Program-made: the position numbers and the translations under genes
The notes under the pieces: generated by a model
Told to the model about the DNA's origin: nothing
Database searches by the model: none
The model's input: only the letters and a program-made list of their open reading frames with translations
Shown here: one piece after another, positions 1 through 5,192 of the stretch
Layout: each line of letters starts with the position of its first letter
How positions within the stretch are numbered: position 1 is the first letter of the stretch
Assembly (NCBI GenBank): GCA_017623335.1
Contig: JAGAPI010000259.1
Location: 1 to 5,192, forward strand
Direction of reading: 5' to 3'
From: Prevotella sp.
GTDB taxonomy: Bacteria; Bacteroidota; Bacteroidia; Bacteroidales; Bacteroidaceae
Length of the DNA: 5,192 bases

Positions 1-297
1 CAGATGAGCTATAAGACAATAAAGGCTGAACCGGAGAACGCTACATTCCTTGACACCTATGCTTGGATTCTGTTTCAGCAAGAACGCTATAGCGAAGCTA
101 AAATATATATTGATCAAGCCATAAACCATCTCGACTCCACTGAAAACAACAGTACGGTAATAGAGCATGCCGGTGATATCTATTTCTACACGGGCGACAT
201 GGATGGTGCGGTGGCAAAATGGCGTGAGGCACTGAAGACCGACACTGAAAACAAAGTGCTGATAAGGAAGGTGAAGCTCCGTAAATATGTGAAATGA
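1..297 (+). CDS. TPR-repeat protein, C-terminal fragment
   Basis: This is the 3' end of a gene that begins before the window: the frame is open from base 1 (a Gln codon precedes the first ATG at 4) and ends at TGA 295-297. Counting from that ATG, two tetratricopeptide-like helix pairs are visible, at about residues 12-45 (DTYAWILFQQERYSEAKIYI) and 49-83 (HAGDIYFYTGDMDGAVAKW). They show the usual TPR spacing of small and aromatic residues, and a short basic tail follows. TPR arrays are protein-interaction scaffolds. From memory of Bacteroidales genomes, a long secreted or lipoprotein TPR protein commonly sits just before the DUF4292 gene, which fits. The ATG at 4 is therefore probably internal, not the true start. 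The partner and exact role cannot be told from this fragment. Confidence 0.85.
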   Translation, partial: QMSYKTIKAEPENATFLDTYAWILFQQERYSEAKIYIDQAINHLDSTENNSTVIEHAGDIYFYTGDMDGAVAKWREALKTDTENKVLIRKVKLRKYVK

Positions 298-350
298 ATA
301 AATGCTTGACAAATTTAAATAATAAATTAAAATAACAAAAACATAATATT

Positions 351-1190
351 ATGAATCTTTCAAAGGTATTAAAATTCGCAATCCTGGCAGTTCCATTGTG
401 CTTTGGCTCATGCGGAACAAAAAAGACTGTGACGCAGGCACCGGTAACAATTCCTGCTGAAAAACAAGACCTTCTGCACAAAGTGGCAGACAATGCACAA
501 CTTACAAAGTTTATCACATCAAAGGTGAAGTTTGAGGTGAAGGTAGGCGACCAGGAACTGGCACTTACCGGCAATCTCCGTATGAAGCGCGATGATGTAA
601 TCCAGATGCAGCTCATGGCTTTTGGATTTGTTGAGGCTGCCCGTCTGGAATTTACGCAGGAATATGTTCTTGTGATGGACCGCATTAACAAACAATATCT
701 AAAAGTTCCTTATAATCAGGTGGATTTTATGCGCAACAGCGGCTTAAACTTCCATTCTCTACAGGCCTTATTCTGGAATGAGCTGTTCCAGCCCGGACGT
801 ACAACGCTTACCGATGAGAATCTTGCTGCTTTCGAGACCGAGCAGGATGGAGACAATGCTATTATAACATACGCAAAAGACAAATTGTCGTATAAATGGC
901 TTGCTGCACAGAATACAGGTCTGATAAGTATAGTAAACGTGCTGTATAAGGACAAGTTTCATGGCAATACTCAGCTCAACTGGGACTATAAGGACTTTAA
1001 GGCTCTTGGCACAAAGCAGTTCCCGACCAACAACTCGATAACCTTCACAACTCCCGATAAGGAGCTGAAACTTAACATCGTTTTGAACTATCTCAAGAAC
1101 GATACAAATTGGGAAACCCGCACAAAGGTGTCGGATAAATACCGCGAAGTGACTGTGGATGATATTCTGCGCCGGTTTATGGCTTTGTAA
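351..1190 (+). CDS. DUF4292 family lipoprotein (possible LolB-like fold)
   Basis: The 279-residue protein starts with a lipoprotein signal peptide: basic n-region (K5, K8), hydrophobic core, and a lipobox-like FGSC ending at Cys21. GTKK follows the Cys, with no acidic run like the surface-export signals known from Bacteroidetes lipoproteins, so a periplasm-facing anchor is inferred. The mature part matches the DUF4292 pattern as I recall it: beta-rich, with LTGNLRMKRDDVIQMQL (72-88), MAFGFVEAARLEF (89-101) and VLVMDRINKQYLKVPY (106-121). This order of strands and a hydrophobic loop recalls LolB, the outer-membrane lipoprotein receptor; that is inference from layout only. The ATG at 351 is supported by the signal peptide. 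It lies behind an A/T-rich leader with no Shine-Dalgarno site, as is usual in Bacteroidetes. It is 53 bp after the TPR gene and 26 bp before the EnvC-like gene, so an operon is likely. Function is unproven. Confidence 0.88.
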   Translation: MNLSKVLKFAILAVPLCFGSCGTKKTVTQAPVTIPAEKQDLLHKVADNAQLTKFITSKVKFEVKVGDQELALTGNLRMKRDDVIQMQLMAFGFVEAARLEFTQEYVLVMDRINKQYLKVPYNQVDFMRNSGLNFHSLQALFWNELFQPGRTTLTDENLAAFETEQDGDNAIITYAKDKLSYKWLAAQNTGLISIVNVLYKDKFHGNTQLNWDYKDFKALGTKQFPTNNSITFTTPDKELKLNIVLNYLKNDTNWETRTKVSDKYREVTVDDILRRFMAL

Positions 1191-1205
1191 AAATGTTAGT
1201 TTACT

Positions 1206-1210
1206 GAGGA
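1206..1210 (+). promoter_or_regulatory. Shine-Dalgarno-like GAGGA before the EnvC-like gene
   Basis: GAGGA lies six bases upstream of the ATG at 1217, a workable spacing for pairing with the 16S rRNA tail. It supports that start, which also gives a clean signal peptide. The other starts in the window have A/T-rich leaders without such a motif. Bacteroidetes ribosomes generally make little use of Shine-Dalgarno pairing, so the match may be chance. Confidence 0.35.
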
Positions 1211-1216
1211 TAATAG

Positions 1217-2842
1217 ATGAGAATTGTAGCGTTACTTTTAACGATTATACTGGCATGTGGGCAGGTTGGTGCACAAACTGCTAAAAAGACTTCTGCCAGA
1301 AAACCTGTTGCGCAAAAGACCGTAGCCAAAAAGAAAGGAACTACGGTTAAAAAGCGTACAGCCACCAAAAAGACTACAAAGAAGAATGCAGCCGTAAGCA
1401 ACTCGTCGATAAACGGTCTGCGCAATCAGAGCGCGAAGATAAAGAAGGAGATAAGGCAGCAGGAGCAGCGGCTCAAGACCAATCAGCGCAATGTGTCGAA
1501 GCGGCTTCAGAATCTCATGATTATCAATCAGGAAATAAACGTAAAGAGGAAAACCATTGACACAATACGTCATGACATTAACAAGTTGGATGACAATATC
1601 CTCACGTTGAAGATGCAGCTGGAACTGCTGCAGGAGCAGCTCGACGACTGCAAGCAGAAATATGTAAAGTCGGTGAGATATATGCGTCGCAACAATTCCA
1701 CTCAGGATAAGCTGCTCTTCATCTTCAGTGCCAAGAACTTCATGCAGATGTACCGCCGCTCACGTTTCGTAAAGGAGTATGCCGCCTATCAGCGAATACA
1801 GGGCGAGGAGCTGAAGCGCAGGCAGACGGAAATGAAAACGGTGCATAATAAGCTTGTGGGCGTGAAGCAGGAAAAAAACACTTTATTATATAAAGGTGTG
1901 AGGGAGCAGAAAGACCTTGAGGGCAAGCAGACCGAGCAGCAGCAGGTTGTGAACACACTGAAAAATGAGCAGAAGACTATACAGTCAATCATAGCCCAGC
2001 AGCGCAAGAAGGATGCGGCAATCAATTCTCAAATCGACCGTCTTGTGGCAATTGAGGTGGAGAAGGCGCGCCAGCGTGCCATTGCCGAGGCAAAGCGCAA
2101 GGCTGAGGAACAGGCAGCCGCACAGGCTGCTGCCAAAAAGAAGCGTGAGGAAGAGATAGCACGTAAAAAGGCGGAAGCGGAAGCAGCGGCAAGAATAGAG
2201 CGTCAGCGCATTGCCGAGGCGAAAGCCCGTGAGGAACGTCTGAAGGAAGAGGCTCGCATAGCTGCCGATGCCAAGAAAAAGGCTGCTGCCGAGAAAGCTG
2301 CGAAAGAAGCGGAGAATGAGCGTCGTGCTGCTGAGCGCCGTGCTGCCGAGGAGTCTAAAAAGCGTGAGCGCGAGATTGCAGCAGCCAAGAGAGAGGCTGC
2401 AGAGCAGCCTGTGGTGCTCATGGCATCTGAAGACCGTAAGGTAAGCGGCAACTTTGAGAGCAACCGCGGGCGTCTGCCTATGCCTGTTGTGGGCAGTTAC
2501 AAGATTGTAAGCCATTTCGGACAGTATAATGTTGAGGGACTGCAAAATGTGCGCCTCGATAACAAGGGCATAAACATCCTCGGACAGCCGGGTGCAAAGG
2601 TGCGCTCAATCTTCGACGGAGAAGTGACTGCAGTGTTCAGTCTTGCCGGCACTACAGGTGTTATGGTGCGCCATGGCAACTACATTTCGGTGTATTGCAA
2701 CTTGGGTAGCGTGAGTGTGCGCAAGGGACAGCATGTCAGCACACGCCAAGTGTTGGGTACAGTGGGAGCAGAGAATATTCTTCAGTTCCAATTACGCAGA
2801 GAGACAGCAAAGCTCAATCCGGAAGCATGGTTGGGCAGATAA
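1217..2842 (+). CDS. envC: EnvC-like murein hydrolase activator with degenerate LytM (M23) domain
   Basis: This 541-residue secreted protein has four parts. Residues 1-19 form a signal peptide, likely cut at VGA|QT. Residues 22-60 are a basic tail rich in Lys, Thr and Ala. Residues 65-270 are a coiled coil of the EnvC type, including YMRRNNSTQDKLLFIFSAKNF (spans about 155-175). Residues 275-396 are an Ala/Lys/Glu/Arg helix with no Pro, Gly or aromatic residue. The LytM domain spans 418-541. Active M23 enzymes bind zinc through HxxxD and HxH; here those sites read N449/N453 and I521/Q523, so no metal site remains. EnvC in E. coli is also inactive and instead activates periplasmic amidases for daughter-cell separation. 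A similar role is inferred; the amidase partner is not in the window. The closing KLNPEAWLGR is typical of the Bacteroidales form. It is longer than the roughly 400-440 residues I recall for relatives, owing to the tail and helix. An active peptidase is unlikely. Confidence 0.9.
   Translation: MRIVALLLTIILACGQVGAQTAKKTSARKPVAQKTVAKKKGTTVKKRTATKKTTKKNAAVSNSSINGLRNQSAKIKKEIRQQEQRLKTNQRNVSKRLQNLMIINQEINVKRKTIDTIRHDINKLDDNILTLKMQLELLQEQLDDCKQKYVKSVRYMRRNNSTQDKLLFIFSAKNFMQMYRRSRFVKEYAAYQRIQGEELKRRQTEMKTVHNKLVGVKQEKNTLLYKGVREQKDLEGKQTEQQQVVNTLKNEQKTIQSIIAQQRKKDAAINSQIDRLVAIEVEKARQRAIAEAKRKAEEQAAAQAAAKKKREEEIARKKAEAEAAARIERQRIAEAKAREERLKEEARIAADAKKKAAAEKAAKEAENERRAAERRAAEESKKREREIAAAKREAAEQPVVLMASEDRKVSGNFESNRGRLPMPVVGSYKIVSHFGQYNVEGLQNVRLDNKGINILGQPGAKVRSIFDGEVTAVFSLAGTTGVMVRHGNYISVYCNLGSVSVRKGQHVSTRQVLGTVGAENILQFQLRRETAKLNPEAWLGR
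2030..2404 (+). other. Segment encoding a long charged alpha-helix in the EnvC-like protein
   Basis: About 122 codons (residues 275-396) encode almost only Ala, Glu, Lys, Arg and Gln with a few Ile, Leu and Val. There is no Pro, Gly, His, Cys or aromatic residue. This resembles the helical domain II of TolA and single-alpha-helix segments. It would form a stiff rod linking the N-terminal coiled coil to the LytM domain. Short repeats are visible in it, such as RQRIAEAK-like blocks (twice) and RRAAE (twice in tandem). Confidence 0.7.
2321..2350 (+). repeat. Tandem 15-bp duplication encoding RRAAE twice
   Basis: Bases 2321-2335 and 2336-2350 are direct neighbours and agree at 13 of 15 positions; both differences are T/C changes in third codon positions. 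Each unit encodes Arg-Arg-Ala-Ala-Glu. The repeat preserves the frame and helix character, which points to growth of the helical rod by small duplications. Confidence 0.6.
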
Positions 2843-2853
2843 AAACTTTTAAA
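2839..2853 (+). repeat. Leader element ATAAAAACTTTTAAA, copy 1 (before nfeD)
   Basis: This 15-bp A/T element overlaps the TAA stop of the EnvC-like gene (2840-2842) and ends ten bases before the ATG of nfeD at 2864. An identical copy stands at 3368-3382 before the SPFH gene. Its core AAAACTTTT is an inverted repeat around a central C. It may be a translation-enhancing A/T leader of the kind Bacteroidetes use, a protein-binding site, or chance in A/T-rich DNA. The shared position near the starts of two functionally linked genes favours a role, but this is inference. Confidence 0.35.
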
Positions 2854-2863
2854 CAATTTGAAT

Positions 2864-3307
2864 ATGACCTATTTAATGTGTAACTTATGGCTGTTTTGGG
2901 CGATAGCGGCTGTGCTTTGCCTTATAGCCGAACTGCTTACGGGTGGTTTCTTCATCCTGTGTTTTGCCATTGGGGCAGCTGTTGCGGCTCTGTTGTCTCC
3001 CTTTGTGGGATTCAACGTGCAGTTGGCAGTGTTTGCAGCGGTCAGTGTGCTTTGTATTTTTTTCGTGCGCCCGTTTGCACTCCGTTATCTGCACCGCGAC
3101 GACGACCATCGTGTAAGCAATGCCGATGCCATATTGGGCAAGGTTGGTATGGTTAGTCAGGTGATTGAAAGCGATGCCTACGGAAGGGTTGCCATTGACG
3201 GCGACGACTGGAAAGCTCAGTCAGAAAACGGTGAGGAGATAGAACGTGGCGCCAAGGTGGTGGTTACGGGCAGGGATAGTCTTATTATCACCGTAAGGCG
3301 GTTGTAA
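2864..3307 (+). CDS. nfeD: Short NfeD family membrane protein (partner of SPFH protein)
   Basis: The 147-residue protein has three hydrophobic membrane segments at about residues 7-24, 27-45 and 49-69, then a soluble OB-fold domain from about residue 85 to the end. In that domain the pattern ILGKVGMV...GRVAIDGDDWKA...ERGAKVVVTG matches the NfeD C-terminal beta-barrel. It lacks the ClpP-like serine protease domain of long NfeD proteins, so it belongs to the short type, like E. coli YbbK, which is encoded beside qmcA. NfeD proteins are thought to act with SPFH proteins in membrane organisation and stress tolerance, and the next gene is an SPFH protein. Start choice: ATG 2864 is preferred; a TTG two codons upstream (2858) and an ATG at 2876 are alternatives with the same membrane core. 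It follows the EnvC-like gene by 21 bp, so co-transcription is likely. Confidence 0.9.
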   Translation: MTYLMCNLWLFWAIAAVLCLIAELLTGGFFILCFAIGAAVAALLSPFVGFNVQLAVFAAVSVLCIFFVRPFALRYLHRDDDHRVSNADAILGKVGMVSQVIESDAYGRVAIDGDDWKAQSENGEEIERGAKVVVTGRDSLIITVRRL

Positions 3308-3321
3308 GAAACGAATTATAT

Positions 3322-3352
3322 TTTGGCAAATTGTGCCTTATATATAATAATG
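3322..3352 (+). promoter_or_regulatory. Possible Bacteroidetes-type promoter for the SPFH gene
   Basis: TTTG at 3322-3325 could serve as the -33 element and TAATAATG at 3345-3352 as the -7 element, with 19 bp between them. The known Bacteroides consensus is TTTG and TAnnTTTG, so the -7 box has two mismatches. A TATAAT hexamer also lies at 3343-3348. The 88-bp gap is the longest in the window, which makes a promoter plausible. Support is weak because the region is A/T-rich. Confidence 0.25.
3325..3337 (+). terminator. Weak hairpin after nfeD
   Basis: GGCA (3325-3328) can pair with TGCC (3334-3337) around a five-base loop AATTG, and an A/T-rich stretch follows. The stem is only four pairs and there is no clean T run, so it is a poor intrinsic terminator and at most would dampen read-through from nfeD into the SPFH gene. 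It overlaps the possible promoter. Confidence 0.15.
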
Positions 3353-3367
3353 TGTAATCTCAGAAAA

Positions 3368-3382
3368 ATAAAAACTTTTAAA
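3368..3382 (+). repeat. Leader element ATAAAAACTTTTAAA, copy 2 (before the SPFH gene)
   Basis: This is identical over 15 bp to the element at 2839-2853. It ends 13 bases before the ATG at 3396. Between it and the start lies a run of seven A (3387-3393), typical of the A-rich initiation regions of Bacteroidetes, and there is no Shine-Dalgarno site. See copy 1 for possible meanings. Confidence 0.35.
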
Positions 3383-3395
3383 ACCTAAAAAAATT

Positions 3396-4349
3396 ATGGA
3401 CGGAATGTTGTATTTTCTACTCGTTGTAGTAGCATGTGCCTTGATAGTTGTCTACAAGAGCATAGTCATTATCCCTCAGTCAGAGACAAAGATTATAGAG
3501 CGCCTTGGAAAGTACCGCTCTACTCTTGAGCCTGGCATACAGTTTATTGTGCCTTTCATCGACAAGGCAAAGAGTATTGTGGTTTCCCATTACGGACGCT
3601 ATTCCTATAGCACCACTATAGATTTGCGCGAGCAAGTTTATGATTTCCCTAAACAGAACGTTATCACCAAGGATAATGTACAGACCGAAATCAATGCGTT
3701 GCTCTATTTCCAGATTGTAGACCCGTTTAAGGCAGTATATGAGATTAACAACCTGCCGAATGCTATTGAGAAACTCACACAGACCACACTGCGTAACATC
3801 ATCGGTGAGCTGGAACTTGACGAGACGCTTACCAGCCGCGACACCATCAACACCAAGTTGCGCGCAGTGCTCGATGATGCCACAAACAAGTGGGGCGTGA
3901 AGGTCAACCGTGTGGAGTTGCAGGACATTACTCCTCCCGAGAGTGTGCTCACAGCCATGGAGAAGCAGATGCAGGCAGAGCGTAACAAGCGTGCCACCAT
4001 CCTCACCAGCGAGGGTAAGAAGGCGAGCGAGATTCTTCAGTCGGAAGGTGAGAAGACAGCCATCATCAACCGTGCTGAGGCTGATAAGCAACAGCAGATT
4101 CTGCGTGCCGAAGGTGAGGCAGAGGCACGCATACGCAAGGCTGAGGCAGAAGCTATAGCCATACAGAAAATCACTGAGGCGGTGGGCAATGTCACTAATC
4201 CTGCCAACTACTTGCTTGCACAGAAATATATACAGATGTTGCAGCAGATTGCCGAGGGCGACAAGACCAAGACCGTGTATCTGCCATTCGAGGCTACAAA
4301 CCTTATGGGCAGCATCGGAGGTATAAAGGACTTGTTCAAGAGCGAGTAG
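3396..4349 (+). CDS. qmcA: SPFH/Band 7 domain protein, QmcA-like paraslipin
   Basis: The 317-residue protein has an N-terminal membrane segment (about 4-26), the SPFH/Band 7 domain (about 24-190), a helical Glu/Ala/Gly region (about 190-262) and a short conserved tail. Family marks include IIPQSETKIIERLGKY (25-40), PGIQFIVPF (46-54), NVITKDNVQTEINA (88-101), QDITPP (176-181), the EG-rich coiled coil with EG at 206, 217 and 239, and NLMGSIGGI near the end, which resembles the C-terminus of E. coli QmcA (305 residues). Compared with QmcA as I recall it, there is an insert of roughly a dozen residues around 62-77 (VVSHYGRYSYS), which I also associate with Bacteroidales homologues. SPFH proteins form large ring or cage oligomers on membranes and often enclose or control FtsH-type proteases. 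The short NfeD encoded just upstream is the expected partner. It probably sits in the inner membrane, anchored by the N-terminal helix. Confidence 0.93.
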   Translation: MDGMLYFLLVVVACALIVVYKSIVIIPQSETKIIERLGKYRSTLEPGIQFIVPFIDKAKSIVVSHYGRYSYSTTIDLREQVYDFPKQNVITKDNVQTEINALLYFQIVDPFKAVYEINNLPNAIEKLTQTTLRNIIGELELDETLTSRDTINTKLRAVLDDATNKWGVKVNRVELQDITPPESVLTAMEKQMQAERNKRATILTSEGKKASEILQSEGEKTAIINRAEADKQQQILRAEGEAEARIRKAEAEAIAIQKITEAVGNVTNPANYLLAQKYIQMLQQIAEGDKTKTVYLPFEATNLMGSIGGIKDLFKSE

Positions 4350-4394
4350 CCCCTGACTTATCCTGAACACCAACCGTTTTGTAATATCACAACT

Positions 4395-5192
4395 ATGAAA
4401 TTAATCTATTTGGCAACATCGGCTGCGCTCGCTGTCTGCACCACGGCAGCGGCGCAGCGTGATATGCTTCATTATGACTATCCTGCCCAGTATTTTGAAC
4501 AGTCGCTGCTGATAGGCAACGGTAGTCAGGGGGCTGCCATATACGGCGACCCTGCCGATGAGTTGCTTGAGCTCAACGACATAACGCTATGGACGGGTGA
4601 GGCAGGCAATAAGACTCACAACACCACTGCCGCCAGTCATATTCCCGAAATACGGTCGTTGCTTGCCAATGAGAAATATGCCGAGGCAAACGATATGCAG
4701 CGGCTGTGGCAGGGGCATTACAGCGAGGCGTATATGCCGTTGGGCAATCTGAGATTTTTGTCAGACTTTAATCCGGCGCAGGCTCCCGACAGTTATTACC
4801 GTCAGCTTAATCTTAATGATGCCACGGCACAGGTGACGTTCAAAGCCAATGGCGGCAGATATGAGCGTACCTATTTTGCTTCGGCTCCCGACAGTGTTAT
4901 TGTCATGCGTTTCCGCGCCATGGACGGGGCAAAGATTAACGGTAAGTTTGCGTTTGACAGCCAGCTGCCGCATCATGTCAATACAGGAGAGACGGTAATG
5001 ACAATGGACGGCTATGCGGCGTATCATTCTCTGCCCGGATATTGCCAGCCCACACAACAGCATTACTGGTATGACGAAAACCGTGGCGTGCATTTCCGCG
5101 CCATGCTACAGCTGATTCCTGCCGATGGAACCGTGCAAAACGACGGTATTCAGGGATTGATGGTAAAGGACTGCACTGACCTTACCATAATA
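4395..5192 (+). CDS. GH95 family glycosidase (alpha-L-fucosidase-like), N-terminal part
   Basis: From the ATG at 4395 the frame is open to the window end, giving 266 codons without a stop; the gene continues beyond. A signal peptide (1-20) is likely cut at AAA|QR, so the enzyme is exported. The N-terminal domain carries GH95 marks: LLIGNGSQGAAIYG (38-51), LELNDITLWTGE (58-69) and a WQGHYSEAYMPLGNLRF stretch (105-121). GH95 enzymes are inverting alpha-1,2-L-fucosidases or alpha-L-galactosidases of about 750-850 residues; their catalytic Glu, Asp and Asn residues lie in the later (alpha/alpha)6 barrel, which is outside this window, so activity and specificity cannot be judged. Substrates would be fucosylated mucin, milk or plant glycans. 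Cys15 in the signal peptide follows Val, a poor lipobox, so a soluble periplasmic form is favoured. It lies 45 bp after the SPFH gene with no clear promoter or terminator between. Confidence 0.88.
   Translation, partial: MKLIYLATSAALAVCTTAAAQRDMLHYDYPAQYFEQSLLIGNGSQGAAIYGDPADELLELNDITLWTGEAGNKTHNTTAASHIPEIRSLLANEKYAEANDMQRLWQGHYSEAYMPLGNLRFLSDFNPAQAPDSYYRQLNLNDATAQVTFKANGGRYERTYFASAPDSVIVMRFRAMDGAKINGKFAFDSQLPHHVNTGETVMTMDGYAAYHSLPGYCQPTQQHYWYDENRGVHFRAMLQLIPADGTVQNDGIQGLMVKDCTDLTII

Noticed and set aside
4..6. ATG at 4 as the true start of the TPR gene
   Set aside because: The frame is open upstream to base 1 and the first visible residues already read like the middle of a TPR array, so the gene most likely begins outside the window.
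98..691. Minus-strand open frame of 197 codons across the TPR end and the DUF4292 start
   Set aside because: It overlaps two supported plus-strand genes and the gap between them, and its product is Cys/Ser/Arg-rich without domain features.
1985..2545. Minus-strand open frame of 186 codons opposite the charged helix
   Set aside because: The Leu/Phe/Cys-rich product is what the complement of Ala/Lys/Glu codons gives; the plus-strand reading forms a coherent EnvC-like protein.
3057..3063. Run of seven T in nfeD as a phase-variation site
   Set aside because: It simply encodes Ile-Phe-Phe in a membrane segment; seven bases is short for contingency loci and nothing else supports switching.
2887..3156. 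Second plus-strand frame of 89 codons inside nfeD
   Set aside because: It is out of frame with the clear NfeD membrane segments and OB fold and has no recognisable features.
3480..4373. Long open frame of 297 codons on the minus strand opposite the SPFH gene
   Set aside because: It lies almost wholly over the strongly recognised SPFH gene, its translation is Leu/Cys-rich with no familiar motif, and it fits the shadow left by the codon bias of the plus strand.
4761..5093. Minus-strand open frame of 110 codons near the window end
   Set aside because: It is antisense to the GH95 gene, whose frame is open throughout and carries family motifs.

Overview
The window looks like chromosomal DNA from a Bacteroidales bacterium (Bacteroides, Prevotella or Muribaculaceae type; the genus cannot be fixed from sequence alone). 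The evidence is the gene order TPR protein, DUF4292 lipoprotein, EnvC-like LytM protein; a QmcA-type SPFH protein whose sequence has the Bacteroidales look; A-rich leaders in place of Shine-Dalgarno sites at most starts; and a secreted GH95-type glycosidase. All six genes are on the plus strand and gaps never exceed 90 bp.

Layout: (1) 1-297 is the C-terminal end of a TPR protein that enters from outside the window. (2) 351-1190 is a DUF4292 lipoprotein with a possible LolB-like fold. (3) 1217-2842 is a secreted EnvC-like protein with a basic lysine-rich N-terminal tail, a coiled coil, a very long charged helix and a LytM domain that has lost its zinc ligands. (4) 2864-3307 is a short NfeD protein with three membrane segments and an OB fold. 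(5) 3396-4349 is its SPFH partner, QmcA-like. (6) 4395 to the window end is the N-terminal third or so of a GH95-family alpha-L-fucosidase-like enzyme with a signal peptide.

Genes 1 to 4 are separated by 53, 26 and 21 bp and probably form one transcription unit for envelope upkeep: a lipoprotein that may handle lipids or lipoproteins, a regulator of peptidoglycan amidases, and a membrane-domain organiser. The 88-bp gap before the SPFH gene holds a weak hairpin and a possible Bacteroidetes-type promoter, so that gene may also be transcribed separately. The 45-bp gap before the GH95 gene shows no clear terminator or promoter. The GH95 gene acts in host or plant glycan breakdown and has no evident functional tie to the others.

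I see no mobile element, CRISPR array, tRNA or rRNA, and no convincing new defence or biosynthetic system. The items most worth a second look are the architecture of the EnvC-like protein (basic tail, long helix, degenerate LytM domain), the LolB-like layout of the DUF4292 lipoprotein, and a 15-bp AT-rich element repeated just upstream of both nfeD and the SPFH gene.
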